A DNA stretch of 64,000 bases, from NCBI GenBank assembly GCA_050745265.1, contig JBOGKE010000034.1, positions 39,804 through 103,803 on the forward strand, read 5' to 3'. The translations under genes were made by a program, and so were the position numbers. Source of the DNA: RH2-MAG17b sp050745265. GTDB lineage: Bacteria; Acidobacteriota; Terriglobia; UBA7540. This document shows, in pieces, positions 23,736 through 32,754 of this stretch. The notes beneath the pieces are model-generated. The model saw only the letters and a list, made by a program, of their open reading frames with translations. It searched no databases and had not been told where the DNA came from. Positions within the stretch are counted from its first letter, which is position 1. Each line of letters opens with the position of its first letter.

Positions 23736-26141
23736 TCAGAATGCGTCCAGTGCGCGGCTGATGTGTCGAGCGGCTACTTGGGGGTTCAGGGGCTGGGCCA
23801 CACAGTCGAAGGCGCCCAGTTCCAAAGCGGCCTGAGCTTCGTTGGTGACCGAAGGCGCGGTGAGCATGACGACGCGTGTTTCCCGCAACGCGCCGTTCGA
23901 AGCAAGTTTTTTGAGGAGGCCGAATCCGTCAAAATCCCGTAGGTTCCCTTCCACGAAAACCACCTTCGACTGGAGCGCGGGAGGCACGCCGGAAAGCAAT
24001 CGCTCGGCCGCGGCGCCGTCGGGCAGCCAGCGCACGCGGCAGCCGCGGCTCTCAAGCGTATGGAGCAGAAGGGAAGCCTGGGCTTCATCACTCATCACGA
24101 GGGCCACGTCCACCCTTTTCGCTGTCTCCCGCTGATCCACCGTCCATCCGGCCGGCACTGCCCTTCCGCCTCCCGCGTTGCGGGCTTCCCGCCGCGCGGT
24201 TTCTGCCGCCCGATGCAGCTCATCAAGATTGCAGCCGTCTTCGGGATATTGCGCGACTCCGGCGTTGAGCCTCAATTGGAATTCCGCGCCGTTTTCAGCT
24301 TTGAGCTTTTCCCGGCAAATGCGGTCCAGCAGCTCACTCAGTCTTTGCACGCCGTCGTAGCGAGTCAACCCATACATCCCCACCGCGAACTCGTCGCCGC
24401 CCCAGCGGGCGAACACCTCTTCGCTGCGAAAGGCCCGGCGCAGCCCGTGCGCCGCTTCCTGGAGCGCCGCGTCGCCAGCGGCCCGGCCGTAGTCCTGGTT
24501 GATGCGGGTCAGATTCTCGACTTCGATCGAGGCGAAGGAAAACGGCTGCTCGTGTCTTCTCGAAAGCTCCAGGAAGCCCGCCATCGCCTGCATCGATTTG
24601 CGGCGATTCAAGGCGCCGGTCAGGAAATCGGTTTCCGAAAGGCTTCTTCGAGTCCGGACCCTTTCGAGGCGATTGAAGATGCGCGTCAAGAGTTCCGGTC
24701 CTACGATCGGTTTGGCGACGAAATCGTCCGCGCCCGAGGAGAAGACGCGCTGGATCGTTTCCGGATCATTGTAACGCGTGAGAAAGATGATGGGCGTCTC
24801 GGCTCGGCGTGCATCGTTGCGGACAACGCGGCACAGCTCCACGCCGCTCAGGACGGGCATATCCACATCCAGAATGACGAGGTCCGGCGTGAACGCCTCG
24901 AACACCGGCCAAAATTGCCGGGCGTCACTGAGAGCCCGCATCGAAATTCCACGCGGCTCGAGCATTGAGACCAGCAGGTCGAGCACCTGCGGATCATCGT
25001 CCACGGCGAGAATCTTTGTGTCTGCCGCGTGCAGGCGGCCGACGAGCGTCAGCACCGCGTCGAGAACCTGCGGAGGAGATAATGACCGCGACAGGAATCC
25101 GCGGCCGCCACGCCGCGCCACCTCGACCCGGTCCGTGAACGCATGTTTCGAGGTAAGGATGAGCGTGGGAACGGGAGGCTCCTGCGCAACCAGGGATTCG
25201 AGAAAGCTCAGGCCGTCTTCCTCTCGCCCGGAGAGTGCAAGGTCCGCCACAACAGCTTCAGGCGCTGCGTCGGCCACGAGACTGCGGGCTTCCTCGAAGC
25301 TTTTCGCCCTCCGGACTCTCACTCCGCGGTTCAGCGCTTCGGCCTCCAGGCTGTCGGAAAATTCGTCGTTCTGGTCGGCGATAATCACGGTTGTGAGCTT
25401 CTCGGGCGCCTCGTTCGCGCCCTTACCACCGCCCGGGTTCGACCGTTCGATTTCCAGCCGAAGAGCGAATGCGAGCTCCGAGTAGCGTATTCCCTCCGCG
25501 CGGTCTGGCGGGGTGCGAACCTCGAGCATCTCTTCAATCTCCAGCGCGAACCGCGAGCCAGCCCCAAATCCGAGTGTGCCAAGCAAACCGGCCAGCTTGT
25601 GAGCCTCGCGGCGGGCCGCGTCTCTCAACTCCGGGCGTAATCTACCTTCGAGCAACGCCGCGCCCGCTTGGTCAATGGTCTCGATTCTTTCCAAAACGGT
25701 TCCAAGAAAACGGGTGCGGGCGTCCGCCAGCACCTGCTCGATTCGCGGGTCGGCGTTCGCAGAGGATGGAACGAGCGAAACGCCAACCAGGCAGGCGGCC
25801 TGCCGCGCCAGCTCGTGAGCGTCCAGGGGCGGAAGGAGAATCCCGGACACTCGCGCCGTAGGCATCAGCTCCCGTGAGATCTCCGGCGACGCGGACCGGC
25901 TGGCGAAGTACAGGATGGGAACCGCGTCCCACTCGTTGACGCGGCGAACTTCCTCCAACACCTGGCACCCGCAGCCGCCGTCAATCTCCTGGTCGAGAAC
26001 CAACAGAGAAACGCTGCCGCCTTCGAGCTCGCCGCGAACCTCCGCGGCGGTCGAAACGCGGCTCACGGGATAGTCGCCCAGCTTGCGCTTCACAAGGTCC
26101 CGCAGCGTTGCGTTGAATCCTCCCATCAGAATGCGTGGCAC
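23736..26141 (-). CDS. Multi-receiver GGDEF response regulator with an internal HPt domain
   Basis: The 801-residue cytosolic protein has, in order: a receiver-like domain (Asp50 present, N-terminal acidic pair absent); an HPt domain with His181 in EAHKLAGLLGTLGF; a second receiver (Asp300); a complete third receiver (ILAVDDDP, Asp425, KP at 477); a GGDEF domain (GGDEF at 581-585); and a last receiver-like domain (from about 675) lacking the phosphorylated Asp (VVFVEGNLRDF). It probably relays phosphate to diguanylate cyclase output. The inhibitory RxxD site is RSEE and the metal/substrate strand DxD reads ExE (SIEVENLTRIN), so c-di-GMP synthesis and feedback are uncertain. It is last gene of a four-gene signalling unit, 36 bases after the small regulator. 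Confidence 0.88.
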   Translation of the reverse strand: MPRILMGGFNATLRDLVKRKLGDYPVSRVSTAAEVRGELEGGSVSLLVLDQEIDGGCGCQVLEEVRRVNEWDAVPILYFASRSASPEISRELMPTARVSGILLPPLDAHELARQAACLVGVSLVPSSANADPRIEQVLADARTRFLGTVLERIETIDQAGAALLEGRLRPELRDAARREAHKLAGLLGTLGFGAGSRFALEIEEMLEVRTPPDRAEGIRYSELAFALRLEIERSNPGGGKGANEAPEKLTTVIIADQNDEFSDSLEAEALNRGVRVRRAKSFEEARSLVADAAPEAVVADLALSGREEDGLSFLESLVAQEPPVPTLILTSKHAFTDRVEVARRGGRGFLSRSLSPPQVLDAVLTLVGRLHAADTKILAVDDDPQVLDLLVSMLEPRGISMRALSDARQFWPVFEAFTPDLVILDVDMPVLSGVELCRVVRNDARRAETPIIFLTRYNDPETIQRVFSSGADDFVAKPIVGPELLTRIFNRLERVRTRRSLSETDFLTGALNRRKSMQAMAGFLELSRRHEQPFSFASIEVENLTRINQDYGRAAGDAALQEAAHGLRRAFRSEEVFARWGGDEFAVGMYGLTRYDGVQRLSELLDRICREKLKAENGAEFQLRLNAGVAQYPEDGCNLDELHRAAETARREARNAGGGRAVPAGWTVDQRETAKRVDVALVMSDEAQASLLLHTLESRGCRVRWLPDGAAAERLLSGVPPALQSKVVFVEGNLRDFDGFGLLKKLASNGALRETRVVMLTAPSVTNEAQAALELGAFDCVAQPLNPQVAARHISRALDAF

Positions 26142-26177
26142 GAAGTCACCCCCTCCAGGGTTTTTGATCGCCGCCGG

Positions 26178-26549
26178 TCACCATCCTAGGATGGCTGCGA
26201 TTTCCGTCGCCAGCCGCGCCGGATCAAAGGGCTTCGAAATGATGCCTCTGACGCCGAGCGTGCGAAATCTTCGGATATCGGTCGCCTGCACCTTGGCCGT
26301 GAGAAAGAGCACCGGAACGTCCCGAATTGCCGGGTTGGCTAGAAGCAGCGCGAGGGTCCGCGGACCATCCGTGCCCGGCATCATGACGTCCAGGAGGATC
26401 GCGTCCGGCAGATTGGTTTCCGCCAGAGCGATTCCTTCCGGCCCTGATCCGACCGCCTCGACGGTCCAGCCTGCGAACACCTCGAGTGTCGCTTTCGTTA
26501 CTTCCCGAACCGCTTCTTCGTCGTCAATTACAAGGATTGTCTTGCGCAT
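26178..26549 (-). CDS. Single-domain response regulator (CheY-like)
   Basis: A 123-residue stand-alone receiver. KTILVIDDEEAVREVT gives the acidic pair, AILLDVMMPGTDGP the phosphorylated Asp at about residue 52, FLTAKVQ the conserved Thr and ISKPFDPARL the Lys. There is no output domain, so it acts by protein contact, probably with the adjacent hybrid kinase or the multi-receiver GGDEF protein. The ATG at 26549 lies 26 bases inside the end of the kinase gene, showing coupled translation; the longer open frame upstream overlaps the kinase and is not used. Confidence 0.88.
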   Translation of the reverse strand: MRKTILVIDDEEAVREVTKATLEVFAGWTVEAVGSGPEGIALAETNLPDAILLDVMMPGTDGPRTLALLLANPAIRDVPVLFLTAKVQATDIRRFRTLGVRGIISKPFDPARLATEIAAILGW

Positions 26550-28950
26550 CGGAAACCTCTTTGAGGACGGCGCTCTCCGGCCCGGGTCGAATCGGCAACG
26601 AGAAAAAGAACGTGCTGCCTTTGGCGAGCGTGCTTTCGGCCCAAATCCGTCCGCCGTGCTGTGCGATGATGCTTTTGGAAATCGCAAGGCCCAGGCCCGT
26701 CCCTCCTTTTTCCCGCGAATCGGCGGCGTCGACCTGCTCAAAACGCTCGAACACCTGAGAGAGTTTGGCCGCGGGGATTCCGCGGCCCTGATCGCAGACC
26801 TGGAAAACCACGTTGTCCCCGTCCTCAACGGCCGCGATTCGGATGGTCGAACCGGGCGGCGAGAACTTGATGGCGTTGCTGACCAGATTAACCAGCACTT
26901 GCATGATTCGGTCCGAATCGGCCGAAAGCAGGACGCGCGCCGAATCGGCCTGGAGTTTGATCTCGCGCGACTCTGCGGTGACGCGCATCAGGTCGACGGC
27001 CCGGCGGAGGAGCCCCGAAGCCTCACAGGGCTGCGCCTCAATGGTGGCTTTGCCCGACTCAATGCGCTCGAGATCCAGAATGTCGCTGACCAGGCGGATG
27101 AGGCGGTCCGCGCTCTCAACGCCCACTTTGATCATCGACCGGCACTGCCGTTCGGCCTGGCAGAGCTGGCCGCTCTCCAACAGCCCCAGCGCGGCCCGAA
27201 TCGCCGTCAGCGGCGTTCTCACTTCGTGGCTCACGACAGAGATGAACTCGTCCTTCATCTTCTCGACGGCGCGCCGCGCCGTCACGTCGTGGAACGTGAC
27301 GACCGCGCCGAGAACCCGGCCGGTTTCGCTCCGCATCGGCGTCACGACGTAATCCACAGCGACCGCGCCGCCGTCACGGCGCAGGAGAACCTCGCCGTTG
27401 ATGTTGTAGGTCCTCCCGTCGCCTAACGCGGCTTTGATCGCGCTGGTCGAGCGGTCAAGCGCCCCATCGGCGCTGCGTGGCCGCACAAAATACTCCGAGA
27501 GAAGCTGGCCCTTCAGCTCTTCCGGCTTGGAGCCCGCCATGCGCGCGCCGGCAGGATTCGCGAAGGTGCAGGCGCCGCTCTCGTCAAGTCCAAAAATGCC
27601 GTCGCCTGCCGAATTCAGGATCAGTTGCTGTTGCAGCCCCAGGCGCTCCAGCGCCTCGTAAGCCCGCCGTTGTTCCGTAACGTCGCGCGTGACCCGGGAA
27701 AAACCGCGCAGCCTGCCGCTCGGGCTGTGCAAGGCCGTCAAGACAGTGCTCGCCCGGAACGTCGAGCCGCCTTTGCGCACTTCCAGACGCTCCGCCTCAA
27801 GCTTGCCCTCCGTCGCGGCCACGCACAAATCCTGAGCCGGCAGGCCTCGCTCGGAATCTTCCCGGGTGTAAAAGCATGAGACGTGCCGGCCGACGATTTC
27901 CTCCGCGCGATAGCCCTCGATGCGCTCGGCGCCGGCATTCCAACTTGCGATGCGCCCCTGGGGATCGAGCATGTAAATGGCATATTCTCGTACGCCCTCT
28001 ACCACCAGGCGGAAGCGCTCCTGACTGTCGCGCAAAACTTTTTCCGCCCGCTTGCGCTCCGCGATTTCAGCCTGCAAGCCCGCGTTGGCGGATTCGAGTT
28101 GCGCGGTGCGTTCGGCGACGCGCCGCTCGAGTTCCCGGTTCAGCCGCAGGATCTCTTCCTCCGCCTCCTTGCGTTCGGAGATATCGCGGTAATTCACCAC
28201 CACGCCCTCGACCGCCGGCTCGTCAAGCAGGTTGGTGAGGATGCACTCGATCCAACGCCAGGACCCGTCACTGGATTGATAGCGGAACTCGATGCTTTCG
28301 CGCGCGCCGGAACGGCCGCGGAGCCGCGTGAACGCACAGGCCGAGCGCGGCGCGTCGTCCGGGTGTACGAGCTCGAAAAAATCGGCGCCCGCCCGTTTCT
28401 CGGGGGTGTACCCGAGAATCCGGCGTTCCGCCCGGCTGCTGAAGATCACGGCGCCGCGCGCGTTAAGAAGCACGATCGCGTCCGCGCTGTGTTCGATGAG
28501 CGACAGGAAGCGCCGCTCCTTCGCCCACGCCAATCGCTCCGCATTCGCTCGCTCCTCGCGCAGCGACTTCTCCTCGAGAGCCCGCTCGACCGCCATGGGA
28601 AGGCGCGCCAGCCGGTCCTTGAGCACATAATCCGAGATGCCCCGCTTGATGCATTCGACGGCTACCTCGTCGCCTACGGCGCCGGTGACCAGAATGAAGG
28701 GAGTGACGCAGCCCTGTCCGCGCGAGTGGTCGAACGCCTCGAGTCCCGTCCAGCACGGAAGGTTGTAGTCGGCGAGGATCACGTCATAGCTGCCCTGGGC
28801 AATTTTCAGGCGAAATTCGTCCGGGGTTTGCGCGAAGTCGGCGCGAACTTCGAGCCCTCCGCGCTGCAACGCCCGCACGCACAACTCGGCGTCCAGAGAG
28901 TCGTTCTCGAGCAGCAGGACACCCACCGATTTTGCTCGCTCTGCTGACAT
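26524..28950 (-). CDS. Receiver-PAS-histidine kinase
   Basis: About 808 residues. An N-terminal receiver (GVLLLENDSLDAELCVRAL, phospho-Asp in VILADYNLPCWTG, K of VLKD) is followed by a PAS domain (from about 150, ending YRDISERKEAEE), a coiled coil, two more PAS domains (VTRDVTEQRRAYE and FHDVTARRAVEKM at their ends), a HisKA domain (FISVVSHEVRTPLTAIRAAL, with the phospho-His) and a HATPase (NLVSNAIKFSPPG, DQGRGIP, GGTGLGLAISKSI). No membrane segment is seen, so it senses a cytosolic cue; the ligand is unknown. An N-terminal receiver makes it a response target as well as a kinase. The ATG at 28950 follows the upstream regulator by 22 bases; the frame is open to 29100 but overlaps that gene. 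Confidence 0.9.
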   Translation of the reverse strand: MSAERAKSVGVLLLENDSLDAELCVRALQRGGLEVRADFAQTPDEFRLKIAQGSYDVILADYNLPCWTGLEAFDHSRGQGCVTPFILVTGAVGDEVAVECIKRGISDYVLKDRLARLPMAVERALEEKSLREERANAERLAWAKERRFLSLIEHSADAIVLLNARGAVIFSSRAERRILGYTPEKRAGADFFELVHPDDAPRSACAFTRLRGRSGARESIEFRYQSSDGSWRWIECILTNLLDEPAVEGVVVNYRDISERKEAEEEILRLNRELERRVAERTAQLESANAGLQAEIAERKRAEKVLRDSQERFRLVVEGVREYAIYMLDPQGRIASWNAGAERIEGYRAEEIVGRHVSCFYTREDSERGLPAQDLCVAATEGKLEAERLEVRKGGSTFRASTVLTALHSPSGRLRGFSRVTRDVTEQRRAYEALERLGLQQQLILNSAGDGIFGLDESGACTFANPAGARMAGSKPEELKGQLLSEYFVRPRSADGALDRSTSAIKAALGDGRTYNINGEVLLRRDGGAVAVDYVVTPMRSETGRVLGAVVTFHDVTARRAVEKMKDEFISVVSHEVRTPLTAIRAALGLLESGQLCQAERQCRSMIKVGVESADRLIRLVSDILDLERIESGKATIEAQPCEASGLLRRAVDLMRVTAESREIKLQADSARVLLSADSDRIMQVLVNLVSNAIKFSPPGSTIRIAAVEDGDNVVFQVCDQGRGIPAAKLSQVFERFEQVDAADSREKGGTGLGLAISKSIIAQHGGRIWAESTLAKGSTFFFSLPIRPGPESAVLKEVSDAQDNPCN

Positions 28951-28972
28951 TCCCGCTAATCCGTTTCCCCGC

Positions 28973-29434
28973 CTACTGGCCATCGAGTGCGCTGGCGGGC
29001 GGAGGTTCATTAACGACGAGCCAATATAGGCCAAGCTGGCCGATCGCCGCCCGAAATTGATCAAAATCCACGGGCTTCTGGATGTAGCTATTAACCCCAA
29101 GCTCGTACGTTCTCAGAATGTCCGCCTCTTCCTTCGACGACGTGAGCATCACGACCGGGATCGATTTCAACTGCGCGGTCGTCTTCAACCGTCGCAGAAC
29201 TTCAATGCCGTCCACCTTGGGCAGCTTTAAATCGAGCAGGATCAGACGGGGCTGAGTGCTGATGGAACGGCCGGCGTGCGCGCCTTGGCAAAAAATAAAG
29301 TCCAGCGCCTCTTCGCCGTCGTGAGCCACGTGAACGCTGTTGAGAACGCAATTGTGCCGCAAGGCGTGGAGAGTCAATTCCACGTCCGAAGGGCTGTCGT
29401 CGACCAAAAGAATTTGTACCGCTGATGAATCCAT
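28973..29434 (-). CDS. Rcp1-type single-domain response regulator
   Basis: A 153-residue receiver: VQILLVDDSPSDVELTLHAL, then PRLILLDLKLPKVDGIEVL with the phospho-Asp, VVMLTSSKEEADI, and YIQKPVDFDQF. The DSPSDVELT beginning and the long beta4-alpha4 region are typical of Rcp1-like partners of phytochrome and other PAS kinases. It heads the four-gene signalling unit. The ATG at 29434 is chosen because AGGGAGGG lies just upstream; the frame extends to 29539 without support. A strong promoter is about 205 bases upstream. Confidence 0.9.
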   Translation of the reverse strand: MDSSAVQILLVDDSPSDVELTLHALRHNCVLNSVHVAHDGEEALDFIFCQGAHAGRSISTQPRLILLDLKLPKVDGIEVLRRLKTTAQLKSIPVVMLTSSKEEADILRTYELGVNSYIQKPVDFDQFRAAIGQLGLYWLVVNEPPPASALDGQ

Positions 29435-29646
29435 GCTTTCCCTCCCTGTGCGGAACCGCGCCACACCGGACCTCGCGGCTGCGGCCCATCGCTTGTTCAC
29501 TGAGCTTAAGTTCTTCCACCGAAGATGAGGGATGATCACACGCTTCGAAATCGCGGCGGAAGACCTGGATTCATGCAGCCGGCATGGGCGGTGAGGGAAA
29601 GTTGGGGCTTGCGTTCACAAGAGGGAGAGATGTTGCGAACACAACA

Positions 29647-29675
29647 AGTATAACCCCTCGTTACCTTTAAGTCAA
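29647..29675 (-). promoter_or_regulatory. Sigma70-type promoter of the signalling cluster
   Basis: On the minus strand TTGACT (29670-29675), a 17-base spacer and TATACT (29647-29652). The predicted mRNA start near 29640 leaves a leader of about 205 bases before the first regulator gene. A palindrome TGTTGTGTTCGCAACA (about 29630-29645) lies at the start site and could be an operator. Confidence 0.65.
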
Positions 29676-29781
29676 TACTAAACAATACCACTGGCAGGCT
29701 GTCGTAATTACCCGTGAGACCCGTCGGTGCAGCGGCTCCACGACTCGTTTATGGCTGACCGCGCCCCTTGCGCGCTGTGGA

Positions 29782-32658
29782 TTATCTTTTGGGCGCCTTG
29801 GCGAGGCTGAGCAGGTTGGCAAACAGGCGGTAGGCGCCGGGCACGCCTTCGGGTAGCTCGCGATAGAAGGCGTAGGCGCAATAGACGTAAACGCCGCGGC
29901 CGTACCGGGCCACGAGCAATCCGCCCTTTTGCGGCGCCTGGCCGGGATCGTGCGTCGAGAGCAGCGCGTGATAGTGAGAGTCCCACGAAGCCATGAAGCC
30001 ATGCCCGCGCTCTTCCACCCAGCCGTCAAAATCCCGCGCGGTAATCGCGTTCGGCCATCTGAGCGCTTGGCTCGCTGCATCAAGGAGGGTGACCGGGGAG
30101 TGAACGTCCATCACGACCTCGGGATTCGCCGAGAGATGATAGGGGTACGGCCCGAAGTTGTGGTCATAAGCGGGCGACTGGTACTGCACGATCACCACGC
30201 CGCCGTTCTTCACATAATTCCGGAGCCGCGCGTTGTACGCCTTGAGATCATCGCGAACGTCGTAGGCGCGCTCGCCGATCAGAATGTCGTTATAGCTGCC
30301 CAGGTTGCCTCCAGCGAGGTCGCCCGCCGTCAGGAAATGGACCGTGATGCCGAGATTCTCAAGCGCTTGCGGAACGCTGTCGCCCGTTCCGGCGACGTAG
30401 CCCACGCGCAAGCCGGGGGCGACCGTCACGTCGACGCCCGTGGTCTCGTAGGCGGCGGTGCGGTAAAGGTTGTAAGGGCGCAGGCCCCGGTAGCCGACGG
30501 AACGGTACCCTTCGCCGTAGGTACGGCCATCATAGTTGGCTGCGGCGGTGATTCGGTAACGCTGTTTGCCAATGTTCAACGGGATCACGCGAAAGCTGAG
30601 CGGCTCGTTCTCGCCGTCCCTCGAGGTCGAGAACTGGGCGGTGTGCGGATCAACCCGCCAGCCGGCGGCCACGCCCAGCCGCACGCTTCCCTTTGCGGGC
30701 CCTTTGACATTGCTATGGACCAGAACCGATACCTCAAACGACTTCGCCTGCAGCGGAACGATTCCGGCGCGGGGCGAAATCCAGATCGAAATTGACGGCG
30801 CGACCACCAGCGGATTCAACACGGTTCCCGGGCCGGTGATCCGCTCGGTCGCCTGGACCACCTGACCGATCCTGACCGATGCGCCGTCGCAGGTGAATTC
30901 CACCCACGCTGTGAGCGGGTAAGGCGCGAAGGAACGAGTGGCATCGTCGTGGTCGCGAATGTCGTAATAGGGCTGCTCGATATTCGGGCGGGTGAAGTAA
31001 GGCCGCGTATCGGCGGCATTTCGGGGCGCCGTCGCGCTGAAGCGCACGTCCTTTGCCTGTCCGCCCGCGAGCGCGCCGGCGGCGGCTTTCTTCGCCGCGG
31101 GACGCCAGTTCTCGTGGTTCTGCGCAGCCAGCCATGCTCTTGAGATTCGGACCGGAACGGGACCTTGGTTAGCGACGTGAACATTCACGAAAAAGCTTTG
31201 GCCCGGTATCGCCACCTGAAAAGGAGACGTGGCGCGGCGAAATTCTGTAGGCTGCTTCGAGCCTTCACGCGGCGGGGCCACTACCGTGGCTCGCATCGCT
31301 AGCCCGAGGGACTCGACGATCGCGGCGTTGAACTGCGCCTGCTTCACTTCGAGCTCGCCCGTTACGTCGTCTTTTGCCGCCGCGCTGAGCCGGCTCCCCG
31401 CTACCTGGCGGAGAAGCGAATTCGTGGCGTTAAGACCTTGCGCGAGCAGGGGCGCATCTTTCTCGGGATGCGCGGCGGAGAACTGGTTGATGGCGCGCTC
31501 GACGAGCGAGTTGATCCCGGCGAGGCCTCGTTTCAGGAACGCCGTGTTCTGGCCCTTGGCCAGATCGGCGATGCCCTCGAGCGACGTATCAATTCCGTCG
31601 AAGAACGATCCTTCGTGCGCGGAGGCCGGCACGCGCGAAGCGAAACGGTGATACCCGCTCTTCGCCGGACCCGCAGCGGGAAAACCGGTTCCGCCGTTCT
31701 GCGATTTGTGAAAGCCGTATCCGACGGTCGCGGCCTGGCGGTATGAAAGCCCGAGGAGCGGGTTGTACTCGCCCTCGGCGATATTCACGTTGGCGTTCAG
31801 CATTCCCGGCTCCCAACGGTTCTCGACATAGTTGAAAAACCGCACCGGATAATAGTGCCGGTCGGCGTAGTCGTAGATTCCCTTTTTCGTCGGCTTCGCG
31901 GACGGCACGCGCGCGTAATCTTTGAGAGGCGACCAGGGGCGCAGGCCGTCGTTAATCTGATCAGGAAACACCGAGGGATCGCCCGCCATTTTATAGACGA
32001 GCTGTGCCACTTGCCCGGCAACTTCGTGATTGCCATGTCCATCCGTATGGCCGCCCACAAAGACCGACGTTACCACCAGGGGTCGAGTTGCCCGCACCAC
32101 GCGAACCGCGTCGCGCAGGACGCGATCGAGGCCCCACTCGTCGAGCGTCTGCTGCTGGGTTTTCGAGAAGCCGAAGTCGATCACGCGCGTCCAGAATTGC
32201 TGCGCTCCGTAATAGCGATCCGCGGCAAGAAGCTCCTCGGTGCGCACGAGCCCGAGCGCGTCAAAGTAATCCGACGACATCGTGTTTTGTCCGCTCTCGC
32301 CTCGATTGAGCGTGAGCAGGATCACGCGCGCGCCCTGCCCCCGCGATTCGTAGGCTAGCATGCCTCCGTCTTCGTCGTCGGGATGCGCCGTGATCATAAT
32401 GAGGCTGGCTCGCGTGTGCAGCTTCAGCAGCGACTGCCACAGCGCGGCAGCGCCGCGGTCAAGCGCGAGCGGCCGCGCATCCGGCGCAGCCGTGATGGAC
32501 ACGTCAGCAGGTGATACGGCCCAGAGCGCCCCCAGCGCAAACGCCGCGCACAAAATCGCGCACAGCGCGTGCCGGAAGCGCCAGCCTCGAGGGCGAAGCC
32601 GGGATCCACGCTTCCGGCCATCCGCTTTCGCACCGACCCTGCTCGTCGCAATTTTCAT
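29782..32658 (-). CDS. Large secreted PIG-L family deacetylase
   Basis: A 958-residue exported protein with a long basic N-region before a hydrophobic stretch (HALCAILCAAFALGALWAV). The PIG-L/LmbE zinc motif ITAHPDDEDGGMLAYES lies at about residue 85-105, and the later His site GGHTDGHGNHEVAGQ at about 200. Such enzymes remove N-acetyl groups from amino sugars. After the catalytic domain (to about 330) there are beta-rich segments and a C-terminal domain (from about 730, VGYVAGTGDSVPQALENLG, IVQYQSPAYDHNFGP) like a class I amidotransferase-type fold. The substrate is unknown. It lies downstream of trehalase but after a terminator. The upstream in-frame extension to 32736 overlaps that terminator, so the ATG at 32658 is preferred. 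Confidence 0.8.
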   Translation of the reverse strand: MKIATSRVGAKADGRKRGSRLRPRGWRFRHALCAILCAAFALGALWAVSPADVSITAAPDARPLALDRGAAALWQSLLKLHTRASLIMITAHPDDEDGGMLAYESRGQGARVILLTLNRGESGQNTMSSDYFDALGLVRTEELLAADRYYGAQQFWTRVIDFGFSKTQQQTLDEWGLDRVLRDAVRVVRATRPLVVTSVFVGGHTDGHGNHEVAGQVAQLVYKMAGDPSVFPDQINDGLRPWSPLKDYARVPSAKPTKKGIYDYADRHYYPVRFFNYVENRWEPGMLNANVNIAEGEYNPLLGLSYRQAATVGYGFHKSQNGGTGFPAAGPAKSGYHRFASRVPASAHEGSFFDGIDTSLEGIADLAKGQNTAFLKRGLAGINSLVERAINQFSAAHPEKDAPLLAQGLNATNSLLRQVAGSRLSAAAKDDVTGELEVKQAQFNAAIVESLGLAMRATVVAPPREGSKQPTEFRRATSPFQVAIPGQSFFVNVHVANQGPVPVRISRAWLAAQNHENWRPAAKKAAAGALAGGQAKDVRFSATAPRNAADTRPYFTRPNIEQPYYDIRDHDDATRSFAPYPLTAWVEFTCDGASVRIGQVVQATERITGPGTVLNPLVVAPSISIWISPRAGIVPLQAKSFEVSVLVHSNVKGPAKGSVRLGVAAGWRVDPHTAQFSTSRDGENEPLSFRVIPLNIGKQRYRITAAANYDGRTYGEGYRSVGYRGLRPYNLYRTAAYETTGVDVTVAPGLRVGYVAGTGDSVPQALENLGITVHFLTAGDLAGGNLGSYNDILIGERAYDVRDDLKAYNARLRNYVKNGGVVIVQYQSPAYDHNFGPYPYHLSANPEVVMDVHSPVTLLDAASQALRWPNAITARDFDGWVEERGHGFMASWDSHYHALLSTHDPGQAPQKGGLLVARYGRGVYVYCAYAFYRELPEGVPGAYRLFANLLSLAKAPKR

Positions 32659-32717
32659 GGCTGTAGCGATGATCGAAGCCTGCCCTGACGCAGGAAGGGA
32701 TCGCCGGCGTCGCCTTC

Positions 32718-32745
32718 TAAAAATCTCGGCGATCACCGATCGCCG
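32718..32745 (-). terminator. Rho-independent terminator after the trehalase gene
   Basis: On the minus strand a perfect 7-bp stem CGGCGAT/ATCGCCG (loop CGGTG) is followed by AG and ATTTTTA. It starts 10 bases after the trehalase stop and separates it from the PIG-L gene. Confidence 0.7.
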
Positions 32746-32754
32746 CTAGAGCTC

